64,000 nt of DNA from an uncultured Tessaracoccus sp. (GCF_943914565.1 NZ_CALUCN010000010.1:1-64000), one strand, 5' to 3'. Shown: positions 44,437 through 53,550, numbered from the stretch's first letter. Numbers and translations are program-made. The notes: a model not told the origin generated them from the sequence alone.

Positions 44437-45348
44437 GTGCACGACCTCGCGAAACCCAGACTGCTCACGCTCGTCGTCAACCCCCGCTCCGGCGGTGGCC
44501 GTGCCGGGCGGATGCTGCCCAAGGTGGTTCGCCGGCTCCACGAGACACTGCCCACCACGGAGGTGACGGTCGTCCAGTCGACGAGCTGGGAGGACGCGCG
44601 GGCCTCGATCCAGACGGCCGCCGCCGCAGCGAGGCCGGAGGACACCGTCGCGGTCATGGGCGGCGACGGCATGGCCCACCTCGGGCTGAACGGCTGCGCC
44701 CACACCGACGCGACACTGGCCGTGCTGCCCGCGGGCACCGGCAACGACTTCGCCCGCGCGCTCGGCATCCGCGACGTCGGGACCGCGCTCGACAGCATCG
44801 CCCACGAGCGCCGTCGGGTCATCGACCTCACCCGGGTGGACAACGAGACGCTGGGGGAGCGGCGCGTCGGCGCGGTCGTGAGCTCCGGCTACGACGCCCG
44901 CGTCAACCGCGCGACGAACGACACCCGCCTGCGCTTCGGGGCGCTCAGCTACGGCTACATCGCCCTGCGCGAACTGGCGAACTTCGAACCCCTGACCTAC
45001 CGCCTGGTGCTCGACGGCGAGCCCAGGCAGCTGCGCGCGATGCTCGTCGCGGTGTGCAACACCGGCATCTTCGGCGGCGGCATGCGCATCGGGCCCGATG
45101 CGGACCCGGCCGACGGCCTGCTCGACCTCACGATCGTGCACCCCGTCTCCCGCGGCCTGCTGTTGCGTATGCTGCCCAGCATGTACTCCGGCAGCTTCGT
45201 CTCCCATCCGGCGGTGGAGCGGGTGCAGGCGCGTCGCGTCGAGCTCGACGGGGAGGGGCTGTTCCTCATGGGCGACGGCGAGGAGCTGGGCGCCGTGCCG
45301 GCGGCGCTCGAGTGCGAGCCCGGTGCGTTGCGGGTGTTCGTCGGATGA
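44437..45348 (+). CDS. Diacylglycerol/lipid kinase family protein
   Basis: A 303-residue DAGK-catalytic-domain protein. N-P-R-S-G-G-G-R-A-G is the nucleotide-binding start, G-G-D-G-M the catalytic loop, and L-P-A-G-T-G-N-D-F-A-R-A-L-G the family signature. It likely phosphorylates diacylglycerol or a related lipid; the sphingosine kinase and YegS types share these motifs. The GTG at 44437 directly follows the tatC stop; its own stop overlaps helY (ATGA). Confidence 0.9.
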   Translation: MHDLAKPRLLTLVVNPRSGGGRAGRMLPKVVRRLHETLPTTEVTVVQSTSWEDARASIQTAAAAARPEDTVAVMGGDGMAHLGLNGCAHTDATLAVLPAGTGNDFARALGIRDVGTALDSIAHERRRVIDLTRVDNETLGERRVGAVVSSGYDARVNRATNDTRLRFGALSYGYIALRELANFEPLTYRLVLDGEPRQLRAMLVAVCNTGIFGGGMRIGPDADPADGLLDLTIVHPVSRGLLLRMLPSMYSGSFVSHPAVERVQARRVELDGEGLFLMGDGEELGAVPAALECEPGALRVFVG

Positions 45349-48080
45349 CCCCCCTCGAGGACTTCGCGCGCGGCTACGACTTCCCCCTCGACGACTACCA
45401 GGTCGAGGGCTGCGAGGCCCTCGCCTCCGGGCGCGGGGTGCTCGTCGCCGCACCCACCGGCGCGGGCAAGACGGTCGTGGGCGAGTTCGCGGTGTTCCTC
45501 GCCGTCGAGACCTCGCGCAAGTGCTTCTACACCACCCCGATCAAGGCGTTGTCGAACCAGAAGTACCACGACCTGGTCGACCGCTACGGGGCCGACCGGG
45601 TGGGGCTGCTCACCGGCGACCAGTCGGTGAACCCCGACGCGCAGATCGTCGTCATGACCACCGAGGTCCTGCGCAACATGATCTACGCCGCGTCGCCGAC
45701 GCTCGCGCACCTGGGCCACGTCGTGCTCGACGAGGTCCACTACCTCGCCGACCGCTTCCGTGGCGCGGTGTGGGAGGAGGTCATCCTCGGTCTGCCCGAC
45801 TCGGTCCAGCTCGTCGCGCTCTCGGCCACGGTGAGCAACGTCGAGGACTTCGGCGCCTGGCTCGACGAGGTGCGCGGCGGGGTCGCGACCGTCGTGAGCG
45901 AACGCCGCCCCGTGCCGCTGTACCAGCACGTGCTCGTGGGCCGACGCCTCGTCGACCTGTTCGAGGGCGTCGCCCCGACCGCCCTCGAGTCGCCCGACGA
46001 CCGCGCGGCGAAGGTCAACCGCGAGCTGCTGCGCGTGAGCCGGGAGGAGGCCAGGCGGGTCCGCGACGACGGCCGCAACCCCCGCGGCCGGTCGGGACGC
46101 GGCAGGCAACGACGAGGCCGGTTCGGCAACCAGCCCCACCGCCGCTTCAGCGGGCCGCGCACGAGCCGCGCCGACGTCGCACGCGTGCTGCAGCGGGCCC
46201 GCCAGCTGCCGGCCATCCACTTCATCTTCTCCCGCGCGGGCTGCGACGCGGCCGTCGGGCAGGTGCTGCGCTCCGGCGTCCAGCTCACCGCACCCCACGA
46301 GGCGCGGCAGCTGGGCGAGCTTGCCGACGCCCACGTCGCGGGGCTCTCGCCGGCGGACCTCGAGGCGCTCGGCTACGAGGAGTTCCGCGCGGGCCTCACC
46401 CAGGGCGTCGCGGCGCACCACGCCGGGCAGATCCCGGTGTTCAAGGCCATCGTCGAGGAGGGCTTCCGGACCGGGGCGCTGAAGCTCGTGTTCGCGACGG
46501 AGACGCTCGCGCTGGGCATCAACATGCCGGCGCGCACCGTGGTGCTCGAGCGGCTCTCGAAGTACAACGGCGAGGCGCACGTCGACATCACGGCGGGGGA
46601 GTACACGCAGCTCACCGGCCGTGCAGGCCGTCGCGGCATCGACACCGAGGGCCACGCCGTCGTCGTGTGGCAGCCCGGCATGGACCCCCGCGCGGTGGCC
46701 GGACTCGCGTCGCGACGCACCTACCCCCTGAAGTCCAGCTTCGCGCCCAGCTACAACATGGCGGTCAACCTCATCGCGACGATGGGCCGGGACCGCGCGC
46801 GCGACCTGCTCGAGCAGTCGTTCTCGCAATTCCTCACCGACAAGACCGTGGTGCGCGCCGTGCGCCAGGACCGACGCATCCGCGCCGACCTCGCGGCGCT
46901 CGAGGAGACCGCCACCTGCCACCTGGGCGACTTCATGGAGTACGCCCAGCTGCGCGACGACGTCTCGCTCCTCGAGGCCAGCTCGGCCAAGCACCGGCGG
47001 GCCGAGCGGTACGCCCGCACCGCCGATTCGATCGCGAGTCTCGTCCCCGGCGACGTGGTCTGGGTCCCCGGCCAGGGGTGGGCCGTCGTGCTGCGCGCCG
47101 GAAGGCGCTCCGGCAAGGGCAAGGGTGCGGTGCCGACCGTGCAGACGATGTCGCTCGACCACACCGTGCTGCGGCTGGCGCCGCACGACTTCCGCCAGCC
47201 CGTCGAGCCGGTCGGGCGGGTGCGGGTGCCGCGCAAGTTCCGCATCAAGGACCGCGCGGCCAGGCGCTCGCTCGTCGCTGCGGTGCGGGACCGGGTGGAT
47301 GGGCTCGACGCCCCCGACGTCGCAGACGTCCCCACCGACGCCTCGCACGCCGCCGAGATCCAACGGCTCCGGCGCGCGATCCGGGAGCACCCCTGCCACC
47401 AGTGCGAGGACCGCGAGACGCACGCGGTGGCCGCCGCGCGCATCCTCCGGCTCCGGCGCGAGTCCGAGCGGTCCCGGGCCGCGGCGGACCGACGCAGCAA
47501 CTCACTCGGCGTGCAGTTCGACCGGGTCTGTGCGGTGCTGGAGGAGCTGGGCTACCTCGAGGGCGACGAGCTCACCGCCGCCGGCACGATGCTCCGACGC
47601 ATCTACAACGAGCTCGACCTCGTCGCGGCCGAGGCGATCCGTCGCGACGTGTTCGGCACGCTCGACCCGCCGGAGCTCGCGGCGGTGCTCAGCACGCTCG
47701 TGTACGAGTCCCGCCCCGGGCGTGACGCCGCGATGCCGCGCATGCCCGACGCGGAGAGTGAGCGGGCGCAGTCGGCGCTGCGGGAGGTCTGGCGCGAGGT
47801 CGGCATCGTCGAGCGGCGTCACCACCGCGACCGGGCCCGCGACCTCGACATCGGGTTCGCCGAGGCGGTCTGGCGCTGGGGCACCGGGCAGGAACTCGCG
47901 AAGGTGCTGCGCCACTCGTCGCTCGCGCCCGGCGACTTCGTGCGCTGGGTACGGCAGGTCGTCGACCTGGCCGGGCAGGTCGCCCAGGCGGCCGGTCCCG
48001 GGGACCTGCGTCGCACCGCTCGGGCGACGGTCGACGCGCTGCGGCGGGGCATCGTCGCGGCGGAGATGGGCGAGGAGTGA
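45345..48080 (+). CDS. helY: Ski2/Mtr4-like DEVH-box RNA helicase HelY
   Basis: A 911-residue superfamily 2 helicase. Motif I is A-P-T-G-A-G-K-T (about 36-43), motif II D-E-V-H, motif III S-A-T, and motif VI lies in Q-L-T-G-R-A-G-R-R-G-I-D. An Arg/Gly-rich insertion (about 230-275) precedes the second RecA domain. A KOW/Mtr4-arch-like part and a C-terminal helical DSHCT-type domain follow. HelY after tatC is a conserved actinobacterial order; RNA surveillance or decay is the likely role. ATG 45345 overlaps the upstream stop. Confidence 0.93.
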   Translation: MTPLEDFARGYDFPLDDYQVEGCEALASGRGVLVAAPTGAGKTVVGEFAVFLAVETSRKCFYTTPIKALSNQKYHDLVDRYGADRVGLLTGDQSVNPDAQIVVMTTEVLRNMIYAASPTLAHLGHVVLDEVHYLADRFRGAVWEEVILGLPDSVQLVALSATVSNVEDFGAWLDEVRGGVATVVSERRPVPLYQHVLVGRRLVDLFEGVAPTALESPDDRAAKVNRELLRVSREEARRVRDDGRNPRGRSGRGRQRRGRFGNQPHRRFSGPRTSRADVARVLQRARQLPAIHFIFSRAGCDAAVGQVLRSGVQLTAPHEARQLGELADAHVAGLSPADLEALGYEEFRAGLTQGVAAHHAGQIPVFKAIVEEGFRTGALKLVFATETLALGINMPARTVVLERLSKYNGEAHVDITAGEYTQLTGRAGRRGIDTEGHAVVVWQPGMDPRAVAGLASRRTYPLKSSFAPSYNMAVNLIATMGRDRARDLLEQSFSQFLTDKTVVRAVRQDRRIRADLAALEETATCHLGDFMEYAQLRDDVSLLEASSAKHRRAERYARTADSIASLVPGDVVWVPGQGWAVVLRAGRRSGKGKGAVPTVQTMSLDHTVLRLAPHDFRQPVEPVGRVRVPRKFRIKDRAARRSLVAAVRDRVDGLDAPDVADVPTDASHAAEIQRLRRAIREHPCHQCEDRETHAVAAARILRLRRESERSRAAADRRSNSLGVQFDRVCAVLEELGYLEGDELTAAGTMLRRIYNELDLVAAEAIRRDVFGTLDPPELAAVLSTLVYESRPGRDAAMPRMPDAESERAQSALREVWREVGIVERRHHRDRARDLDIGFAEAVWRWGTGQELAKVLRHSSLAPGDFVRWVRQVVDLAGQVAQAAGPGDLRRTARATVDALRRGIVAAEMGEE

Positions 48081-48132
48081 CCCGGGCCGGCGCTGCACTG
48101 GACACCGGTGCGAGCGGGCGGAGCGCGCCCGC

Positions 48133-48138
48133 TACCGT
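48133..48138 (+). promoter_or_regulatory. -10 box TACCGT for a leaderless hisF mRNA
   Basis: TACCGT is followed by 7 nt and the ATG at 48146. The ATG lacks a ribosome site. No convincing -35. Confidence 0.5.
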
Positions 48139-48145
48139 TGGGCCC

Positions 48146-48907
48146 ATGGATGTGTCCGTGCGCGTGATCCCTTGTCTCGACGTCGATGCCGGTCGGGTGG
48201 TCAAGGGGGTCAACTTCACCAATCTCCGCGACGCGGGGGACCCCGTCGAGCTGGCGGAGCGGTACTCCGCCGCTGGCGCGGACGAGTTGGTGTTCCTGGA
48301 CATCTCGGCCTCGGTCGAGGGGCGAGCCACCACGGAGGACGTGGTGCGGCGCTGCGCCGAACAGGTGTTCATCCCGCTCACCGTCGGCGGTGGCGTGCGG
48401 TCCGTCGAGGACGTGGACCGGCTCCTGCGCTCGGGCGCGGACAAGGTGGGCATCAACACCGGCGCGCTCCAGCGGCCAACGGTGATCGACGAGATCCGCG
48501 CCCGGTTCGGCCGGCAGGTGCTCGTGCTCTCGCTCGACGCGCGCCGCGCCGCGGGCATGCCGTCGGGCTTCGAGATCACGACGCACGGGGGGCGGGAGTC
48601 CACCGGACGCGACCTCATCGACTGGGCCCGCGACGCCACCCGGCGCGGGGTGGGGGAGATCCTGCTCAACTCGATGGACGCCGACGGCACCACCGAGGGC
48701 TTCGACCTCGAGATGATCCGCACCGTGCGTGACGCGGTCGGCTGTCCCGTGATCGCCTCGGGCGGCGCCGGCACCGTGCAGCACTTCGTCGACGCCGCGA
48801 AGGCGGGCGCCGACGCGCTGCTCGCCGCGAGCGTGTTCCACTACGGCACGCTCACGATCGCCGAGGTGAAGGACGGCCTCCGCGCTGCGGGCGTCAGCGT
48901 CCGCTGA
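48146..48907 (+). CDS. hisF: Imidazole glycerol phosphate synthase cyclase subunit
   Basis: TIM-barrel cyclase of 253 residues that, with HisH, makes imidazole glycerol phosphate and AICAR in histidine synthesis. R-V-I-P-C-L-D-V-D-A-G-R-V-V-K-G contains the catalytic Asp 11; the second catalytic Asp lies in L-N-S-M-D-A-D-G-T. The ATG at 48146 is preferred over an upstream in-frame codon because it gives the family N-terminus and fits the -10 spacing. No other his gene lies in the window. Confidence 0.95.
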   Translation: MDVSVRVIPCLDVDAGRVVKGVNFTNLRDAGDPVELAERYSAAGADELVFLDISASVEGRATTEDVVRRCAEQVFIPLTVGGGVRSVEDVDRLLRSGADKVGINTGALQRPTVIDEIRARFGRQVLVLSLDARRAAGMPSGFEITTHGGRESTGRDLIDWARDATRRGVGEILLNSMDADGTTEGFDLEMIRTVRDAVGCPVIASGGAGTVQHFVDAAKAGADALLAASVFHYGTLTIAEVKDGLRAAGVSVR

Positions 48908-48947
48908 GCAGCTCCCCGGGACTCGACCGCGACCACGCCCGGACAAC

Positions 48948-48953
48948 TAGGGT
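48948..48953 (+). promoter_or_regulatory. -10 box TAGGGT for a leaderless HIT-protein mRNA
   Basis: TAGGGT is followed by 6 nt and the ATG at 48960. No ribosome site precedes the ATG. Confidence 0.5.
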
Positions 48954-48959
48954 TGGGTC

Positions 48960-49352
48960 ATGGATTGTCTGTTCTGCACCATGGTCGCCGGCGAGATCCC
49001 CACGAAGCGAGTCCACGAGGACGACGTGGCGCTGGCCTTCCTCGACATCGCGCCCTGGCAGGTGGGCCACACCCTCGTCATCCCCAAGCGTCACTCGGAC
49101 AACGTCCTGGAGGACGACTCGATCCTCGCGGATCTCGCGCCCGCGATCTCCCGGGTCGCCGCGCTGCTGAAGGAGCGGCTCGGCGCGACGGCGGTGAACA
49201 TCCTCAGCAATGCCGGGCCGGACTCCGGGCAGGAGGTCTTCCACACCCACGTCCACGTGATCCCGCGCTACCCGGACAGCCCCGGCATGGCGGCGATCCG
49301 CTCGCACGTCACGGAGGACGTCGCCGAGACGCACCGACGCATCGTCGGCTGA
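48960..49352 (+). CDS. HIT-family nucleotide-binding protein
   Basis: A 130-residue histidine-triad hydrolase. C-L-F-C (C3, C6) and a later His may bind zinc as in HINT proteins; the triad is H-T-H-V-H-V-I-P (H95, H97, H99). Such proteins hydrolyse adenosine phosphoramidates or dinucleoside polyphosphates. The substrate here is unknown. The leaderless start is described separately. Confidence 0.92.
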   Translation: MDCLFCTMVAGEIPTKRVHEDDVALAFLDIAPWQVGHTLVIPKRHSDNVLEDDSILADLAPAISRVAALLKERLGATAVNILSNAGPDSGQEVFHTHVHVIPRYPDSPGMAAIRSHVTEDVAETHRRIVG

Positions 49353-49395
49353 GCAGGGCCTTCGACGAGGGCCCGGTCCCGTGTGCCCATCGCGC

Positions 49396-49424
49396 TTGTG
49401 TGAGGTCCTCGCAGCTCGTATCGT
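49396..49424 (+). promoter_or_regulatory. Promoter of the membrane-protein gene at 49480
   Basis: TTGTGT (49396-49401) and TATCGT (49419-49424) are separated by 17 bp. The leader of about 49 nt carries GAGGAG before the GTG at 49480. One of the more convincing promoters in the window. Confidence 0.6.
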
Positions 49425-49479
49425 TGCATCGTCAACCATCGCCGGACCCGACGGCCCGGCACCGAGCTGAGGAGACACC

Positions 49480-50013
49480 GTGAAGGTAGCCAAGACCGCT
49501 GGCGTGCTGTCGATCATCGCCGCCGTCATCATGATCGTCGCGGGCGGGGCGACGTGGTTCGCCGTGAGCGACCAGCTCCAGCAGGAGCGCATCACCATCG
49601 GCGAGGACTCCGAGTTCATGGGTGGGGCTTTCGCGGGCAAGGACGTGGCCGGGCCACTCACTGCGTACGCGCAGGCCGACCTCATCCGCCAGCACGCGAC
49701 GGCGAGCGCCGAGGGGACCGAGTACCAGGGCAAGACCTACGCCGAGCTGGGTTCGCTCGCGCGCGAGGCCGAGAAGGCCGGTGACGCGGCCAAGGCGCAG
49801 GAGATCCAGGAGCGCCGCGACATGGTGATGCAGGCGTCGTTCCTGCGCGCCTCGCTGTTCACCTCGGTCGTCGCCTTCGGCGTCGCGGCCCTCGTGATCG
49901 GGCTGGGCGTGCTCGCCGCGCTCATCGGGTTCGCACTGCTCGGGCTGGCGAAGGCCCGGCCGGCGGCGGCCACCGTCGCGGATCCGACGGTGGAACCGGA
50001 GCCCCGCGTCTGA
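49480..50013 (+). CDS. Two-helix membrane protein of unknown function
   Basis: A 177-residue protein with membrane helices at about 5-28 and 124-157 and an extracytoplasmic acidic, Ala/Gln/Glu-rich region between them. It resembles actinobacterial proteins often labelled aromatic ring-opening dioxygenase LigA; that label is unreliable and no catalytic motif is visible. GTG 49480 has GAGGAG 5 nt upstream. It has its own promoter and is followed by an 18-bp-stem hairpin, so it is a single-gene unit. Confidence 0.75.
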   Translation: MKVAKTAGVLSIIAAVIMIVAGGATWFAVSDQLQQERITIGEDSEFMGGAFAGKDVAGPLTAYAQADLIRQHATASAEGTEYQGKTYAELGSLAREAEKAGDAAKAQEIQERRDMVMQASFLRASLFTSVVAFGVAALVIGLGVLAALIGFALLGLAKARPAAATVADPTVEPEPRV

Positions 50014-50036
50014 CCCGACGACCCCTGCTTCGGCAC

Positions 50037-50075
50037 ACCGCGGGCTGGGCGACGAAGCGTCGTCCAGCCCGCGGT
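50037..50075 (+). terminator. Strong hairpin between the membrane-protein gene and the ilvB leader
   Basis: The arms 50037-50054 and 50058-50075 pair over 18 bp with a single G-U wobble and a 3-nt loop (AAG). No T-run follows. It probably terminates the upstream gene, and partly overlaps the likely ilvB promoter region. Confidence 0.65.
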
Positions 50076-50129
50076 CCAGTATCTGGAACACGGCCCATGC
50101 CCCGTCGGACCTGCGCCATGGTGGTGCCC

Positions 50130-50159
50130 ATGACCAACCGTCACCTCGTAATTCTCTAG
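50130..50159 (+). CDS. ilvB leader peptide (attenuator), M-T-N-R-H-L-V-I-L
   Basis: A short frame from ATG 50130 to TAG 50159 encodes nine residues ending L-V-I-L; starting at ATG 50118 adds M-V-V-P, giving thirteen with two more Val. Runs of Leu, Val and Ile codons ahead of a terminator are the hallmark of branched-chain amino-acid attenuators, known for ilvBNC in Corynebacterium glutamicum. When charged tRNAs are scarce, ribosomes stall here and favour an antiterminator. Neither ATG has a strong ribosome site. Confidence 0.7.
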   Translation: MTNRHLVIL

Positions 50160-50161
50160 CG

Positions 50162-50189
50162 GCGCTTCGCTCGATCCCGAACGAAGCGC
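50162..50189 (+). promoter_or_regulatory. Pause/anti-terminator hairpin of the ilvB attenuator
   Basis: GCGCTTCG (50162-50169) and CGAAGCGC (50182-50189) pair perfectly over 8 bp. The hairpin begins 3 nt after the leader-peptide stop, so a ribosome stalled on the Leu-Val-Ile codons would stop short of it while one at the stop codon would mask it. Confidence 0.55.
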
Positions 50190-50190
50190 T

Positions 50191-50223
50191 CCCTCGTGTG
50201 CCATCCGGCCTCGAGGGTTTTTT
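50191..50223 (+). terminator. Attenuator terminator before ilvB
   Basis: CCCTCG (50191-50196) pairs with CGAGGG (50212-50217), with an inner GCC/GGC pairing in the loop, and six T residues follow (50218-50223). It is the only clear T-run terminator in the window. It sits 31 nt before ilvB, so its job must be conditional termination. Confidence 0.7.
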
Positions 50224-50253
50224 GTTGGGTGACCAGAACCGAAGGGGATTCCC

Positions 50254-51996
50254 ATGGCCAAGCCAGACGGCGAACAGCTCACGGGCGCCGAAGCCCTCGT
50301 CGAGTCGCTGGAGCGAGTCGGCGTCGAGGTGGCGTTCGGCATTCCGGGCGGGGCCATCCTTCCGGCCTACGACCCACTCTTCGACTCGACGATTCGACAC
50401 ATCCTCACCCGCCACGAGCAGGGAGCCGGGCACGCCGCCGAGGGGTACGCACTCGTCTCCGGCAAGGTCGGCGTCTGCATCGCGACCTCCGGACCCGGCG
50501 CGACGAACCTCGTGACCCCGATCGCCAACGCCTACATGGACTCCACGCCGTTGGTGGCGATCACCGGGCAGGTGCACTCCGCCGCGATCGGCACCGACGC
50601 GTTCCAGGAGGCGGACATCCGCGGCATCACGATGCCGATCACGAAGCACAGCTTCCTCGTCAAACGCACCGAGGACATCCCGCTGGCGGTCAAGGAGGCA
50701 TTCCACATCGCAGGCACCGGCCGCAAGGGCCCGGTGCTGGTGGACATCGCGAAGGACGCGCTCGTCGGCGAGGCGCCCTACCACTGGCCGGAGGAGATGG
50801 ACCTGCCCGGCTACAAGCCGACGGTGACCCCGCACGGCAAACAGGTCCGGGCCGCGGCGAGGATGATCGCGGAGTCCAGACGGCCCGTGCTCTACGTCGG
50901 TGGTGGTGTGATGGCGGCGAGGGCCCACCGCGAGCTGGCCGAACTCGTCGAGCTGACCCGCATCCCCGTCGTGACGACGCTCATGGCCCGCGGGGTGTTC
51001 CCCGACAGCCACGAGCTGCACATGGGCATGCCCGGCATGCACGGCACCGTCGCCGCGGTCGGGGCGCTGCAGAAGGCCGACCTCCTCGTCGCGCTCGGCA
51101 CCCGCTTCGACGACCGCGTCACCGGCGAGGTCTCGAGCTTCGCCCCGAACGCCAAGGTCATCCACGCCGACGTCGACCCTGCGGAGATCGGCAAGAACGT
51201 GCGCGTCGACGTGCCGATCGTCGGCGACGTGCGGCTCACCATCCAGGGCCTCGTCGACCGGCTGCGTGACCTGCCGAAGCCCGAGACCGACGCGTGGCTC
51301 GCCATGCTCGGCACCATGAAGGAGCGCTACCAGCCACGTTGGGACGAGGCGCCCGACGGGCAGCTGTCGCCCCAGGAGGTCATCCAGCGCATCGGCCAGC
51401 TCGCCCCGTCGGACACGATCTTCGTCACGGGCGTGGGCCAGCACCAGATGTGGGCGGCGCACTTCCTCCCGCACGAGACGCCGAACAGCTTCCTGAACTC
51501 CGGGGGTGCCGGCACGATGGGCTACTGCGTGCCCGCTGCGATGGGCGCCAAGGTGGCGCACCCGGACCGGATGGTGTGGGGCATCGACGGCGACGGCTGC
51601 TTCCAGATGACCAACCAGGAGCTCGTCACCTGCGCGGTGAACCGGATCCCGGTGAAGATCGCCGTCATCAACAACAACGTGCTCGGCATGGTGCGGCAGT
51701 GGCAGAGCCTGTTCTACGAGGGCCGCTACTCGAACACGGACCTCGCCACCGAGACGTGGCCGAACTTCTCGATGCTGGCCGAGTCCATGGGCTGTGCGGC
51801 CTTCCGGGCGACGAACGAGGAGGAGATGGAGGACGTGCTCGCCCAGGCGATGGAGGTCAACGACCGGCCGGTCGTGGTGGAGTTCGTCGTCCACAAGGAC
51901 GCGATGGTCTGGCCCATGGTGCCGGCCGGCGTCAGCAACGACGAGATCAAGGTGGCGCGTGACATGGCGCCCGAGTGGGAAGAGGAAGTCCTGTGA
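50254..51996 (+). CDS. ilvB: Acetolactate synthase large subunit
   Basis: Thiamine-diphosphate enzyme of 580 residues making acetolactate or acetohydroxybutyrate for Val, Leu and Ile. The catalytic Glu (about 55) lies in R-H-E-Q-G-A-G-H-A-A-E-G-Y; the ThDP-binding motif begins G-D-G-C-F-Q-M-T and ends with N-N-N. The central FAD-binding domain is present. The ATG at 50254 follows a GAAGGGG site. First gene of ilvBNC, preceded by the leader-peptide attenuator. Confidence 0.96.
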   Translation: MAKPDGEQLTGAEALVESLERVGVEVAFGIPGGAILPAYDPLFDSTIRHILTRHEQGAGHAAEGYALVSGKVGVCIATSGPGATNLVTPIANAYMDSTPLVAITGQVHSAAIGTDAFQEADIRGITMPITKHSFLVKRTEDIPLAVKEAFHIAGTGRKGPVLVDIAKDALVGEAPYHWPEEMDLPGYKPTVTPHGKQVRAAARMIAESRRPVLYVGGGVMAARAHRELAELVELTRIPVVTTLMARGVFPDSHELHMGMPGMHGTVAAVGALQKADLLVALGTRFDDRVTGEVSSFAPNAKVIHADVDPAEIGKNVRVDVPIVGDVRLTIQGLVDRLRDLPKPETDAWLAMLGTMKERYQPRWDEAPDGQLSPQEVIQRIGQLAPSDTIFVTGVGQHQMWAAHFLPHETPNSFLNSGGAGTMGYCVPAAMGAKVAHPDRMVWGIDGDGCFQMTNQELVTCAVNRIPVKIAVINNNVLGMVRQWQSLFYEGRYSNTDLATETWPNFSMLAESMGCAAFRATNEEEMEDVLAQAMEVNDRPVVVEFVVHKDAMVWPMVPAGVSNDEIKVARDMAPEWEEEVL

Positions 51997-52499
51997 CCGC
52001 CTACACGTTGAGCATCCTGGTGTCCGACCGACCCGGCGTGTTGACGCGCATCTCCGCGCTGTTCTCGCGCCGCGGCTTCAACATCGAGTCCCTCGCCGTC
52101 GGCAGCACCGAACGCGACGGCATCTCCCGCATGACGGTGGTGGCCAACGTCGACGACGACGCCGCGCTCGAGCAGATCGTGAAGCAGCTGAACAAGCTCA
52201 TCGAGGTGCGCAAGGTCCTCGAGCTCGAGCCGAGCGCCGTGCGTCGGCAGATGATCCTCGTGAAGGTGAAGGCCGACGTCACGAGTCGCAGCCAGATCAT
52301 CGACGTCGTCGGACTGTTCCGCGGCAAGGCCGTCGACGTCTCGAACGACTCGATCACGATCGAGGCGACGGGCAGCACGGACAAGCTCGACGCGTTGCTG
52401 AATATGCTGGCACCGCACGGGATCCAGGAACTGGCCCAGTCCGGCCACGTCGCGCTCGGGCGCGGCGCCAAGGCCATGACCATGAAGAACCCCAAGTAG
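51993..52499 (+). CDS. ilvN: Acetolactate synthase small (regulatory) subunit
   Basis: A 168-residue ACT-domain regulatory subunit giving valine feedback inhibition. The ACT domain reads L-S-I-L-V-S-D-R-P-G-V-L-T-R-I-S-A-L-F, with R-R-G-F-N-I-E-S-L-A-V-G. The GTG at 51993 overlaps the ilvB stop and has an AGAGGAAG site; it gives the family N-terminus. Confidence 0.95.
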   Translation: MTAYTLSILVSDRPGVLTRISALFSRRGFNIESLAVGSTERDGISRMTVVANVDDDAALEQIVKQLNKLIEVRKVLELEPSAVRRQMILVKVKADVTSRSQIIDVVGLFRGKAVDVSNDSITIEATGSTDKLDALLNMLAPHGIQELAQSGHVALGRGAKAMTMKNPK

Positions 52500-52514
52500 G
52501 TAAAGGAAACACAC

Positions 52515-53540
52515 ATGGCAGAGATGTTCTACGACGACGACGCAGACCTGTCCGTCATCCAGGACCGGCACGTGGCCGTGATCGGCTACGGGTCCCAGGG
52601 ACACGCCCACGCCCTGAGCCTCCGGGATTCCGGGGTCGACGTGCGCGTCGGTCTGCGCGAGGGCTCGAAATCGATCGCCAAGGCCGAGGCCGAGGGGCTG
52701 CGCGTCCTCCCGGTGGCCGAGGCCGTCGAGGAAGCGGACCTCATCATGATCCTCGCGCCCGACCAGGTGCAGCGCACCCTCTACGCCGAGGAGATCGCCC
52801 CGAACATCGCCGAGGGCGACGCGCTGTTCTTCGCCCACGGCTTCAACATCCGCTTCGGCTACATCGAGCCGCCCGCTGGTGTCGACGTGTGCATGGTCGC
52901 GCCGAAGGGCCCCGGCCACATCGTGCGTCGGGAGTACGTCGACGGCCGTGGCGTGCCCGCGATCATCGCGGTGGAGAAGGACGAGTCGGGCAATGCCTGG
53001 CCGCTCGCGCTCGCCTACGCCAAGGCGATCGGCGCGCTGCGCGCCGGCGGCATCCGCACGACGTTCACCGAGGAGACCGAGACGGATCTCTTCGGCGAGC
53101 AGGCCGTCCTCTGCGGCGGCGCGTCGGCGCTGGTGCAGGCGGGCTTCGAGACGCTCGTCGAGGCCGGCTACCAGCCGGAGGTCGCCTACTTCGAGTGCCT
53201 GCACGAGCTGAAGCTCATCGTCGACCTGATGATCGAGGGCGGCATCACCAAGCAGCGCTGGTCGATCTCCGACACCGCCGAGTACGGCGACTACGTCTCC
53301 GGTCCGCGCGTGATCGACGACCACGTGCGCGAGAACATGAAGGCCGTGCTCGCCGACATCCAGTCCGGCGCGTTCGCCAAGCGGTTCATCGACGACCAGG
53401 ACGCCGGCGCGCCGGAGTTCCAGCGGCTCCGCGCCGAGGCGCAGGGCGCCCAGATCGAGTCCGTCGGACGTGAGCTGCGCAAGCTCTACTCGTGGACGAA
53501 GGTGGAGGACGACTACTCCGAGGGCAGCGCCCAGCGCTGA
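52515..53540 (+). CDS. ilvC: Ketol-acid reductoisomerase
   Basis: Class I NADPH-dependent reductoisomerase of 341 residues, third enzyme of branched-chain amino-acid synthesis. The Rossmann motif is G-Y-G-S-Q-G-H-A-H-A; the catalytic domain has A-P-K-G-P-G and E-E-T-E-T-D-L-F-G-E-Q with metal-binding acids. ATG 52515 follows AAAGGA. A strong hairpin follows the stop. Confidence 0.97.
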   Translation: MAEMFYDDDADLSVIQDRHVAVIGYGSQGHAHALSLRDSGVDVRVGLREGSKSIAKAEAEGLRVLPVAEAVEEADLIMILAPDQVQRTLYAEEIAPNIAEGDALFFAHGFNIRFGYIEPPAGVDVCMVAPKGPGHIVRREYVDGRGVPAIIAVEKDESGNAWPLALAYAKAIGALRAGGIRTTFTEETETDLFGEQAVLCGGASALVQAGFETLVEAGYQPEVAYFECLHELKLIVDLMIEGGITKQRWSISDTAEYGDYVSGPRVIDDHVRENMKAVLADIQSGAFAKRFIDDQDAGAPEFQRLRAEAQGAQIESVGRELRKLYSWTKVEDDYSEGSAQR

Positions 53541-53550
53541 TCGCTCCGCA

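Noticed and set aside
50118..50253. T-box riboswitch before ilvB
   Set aside because: No T-box sequence or specifier-loop architecture is visible; a translated leader peptide explains the region better.
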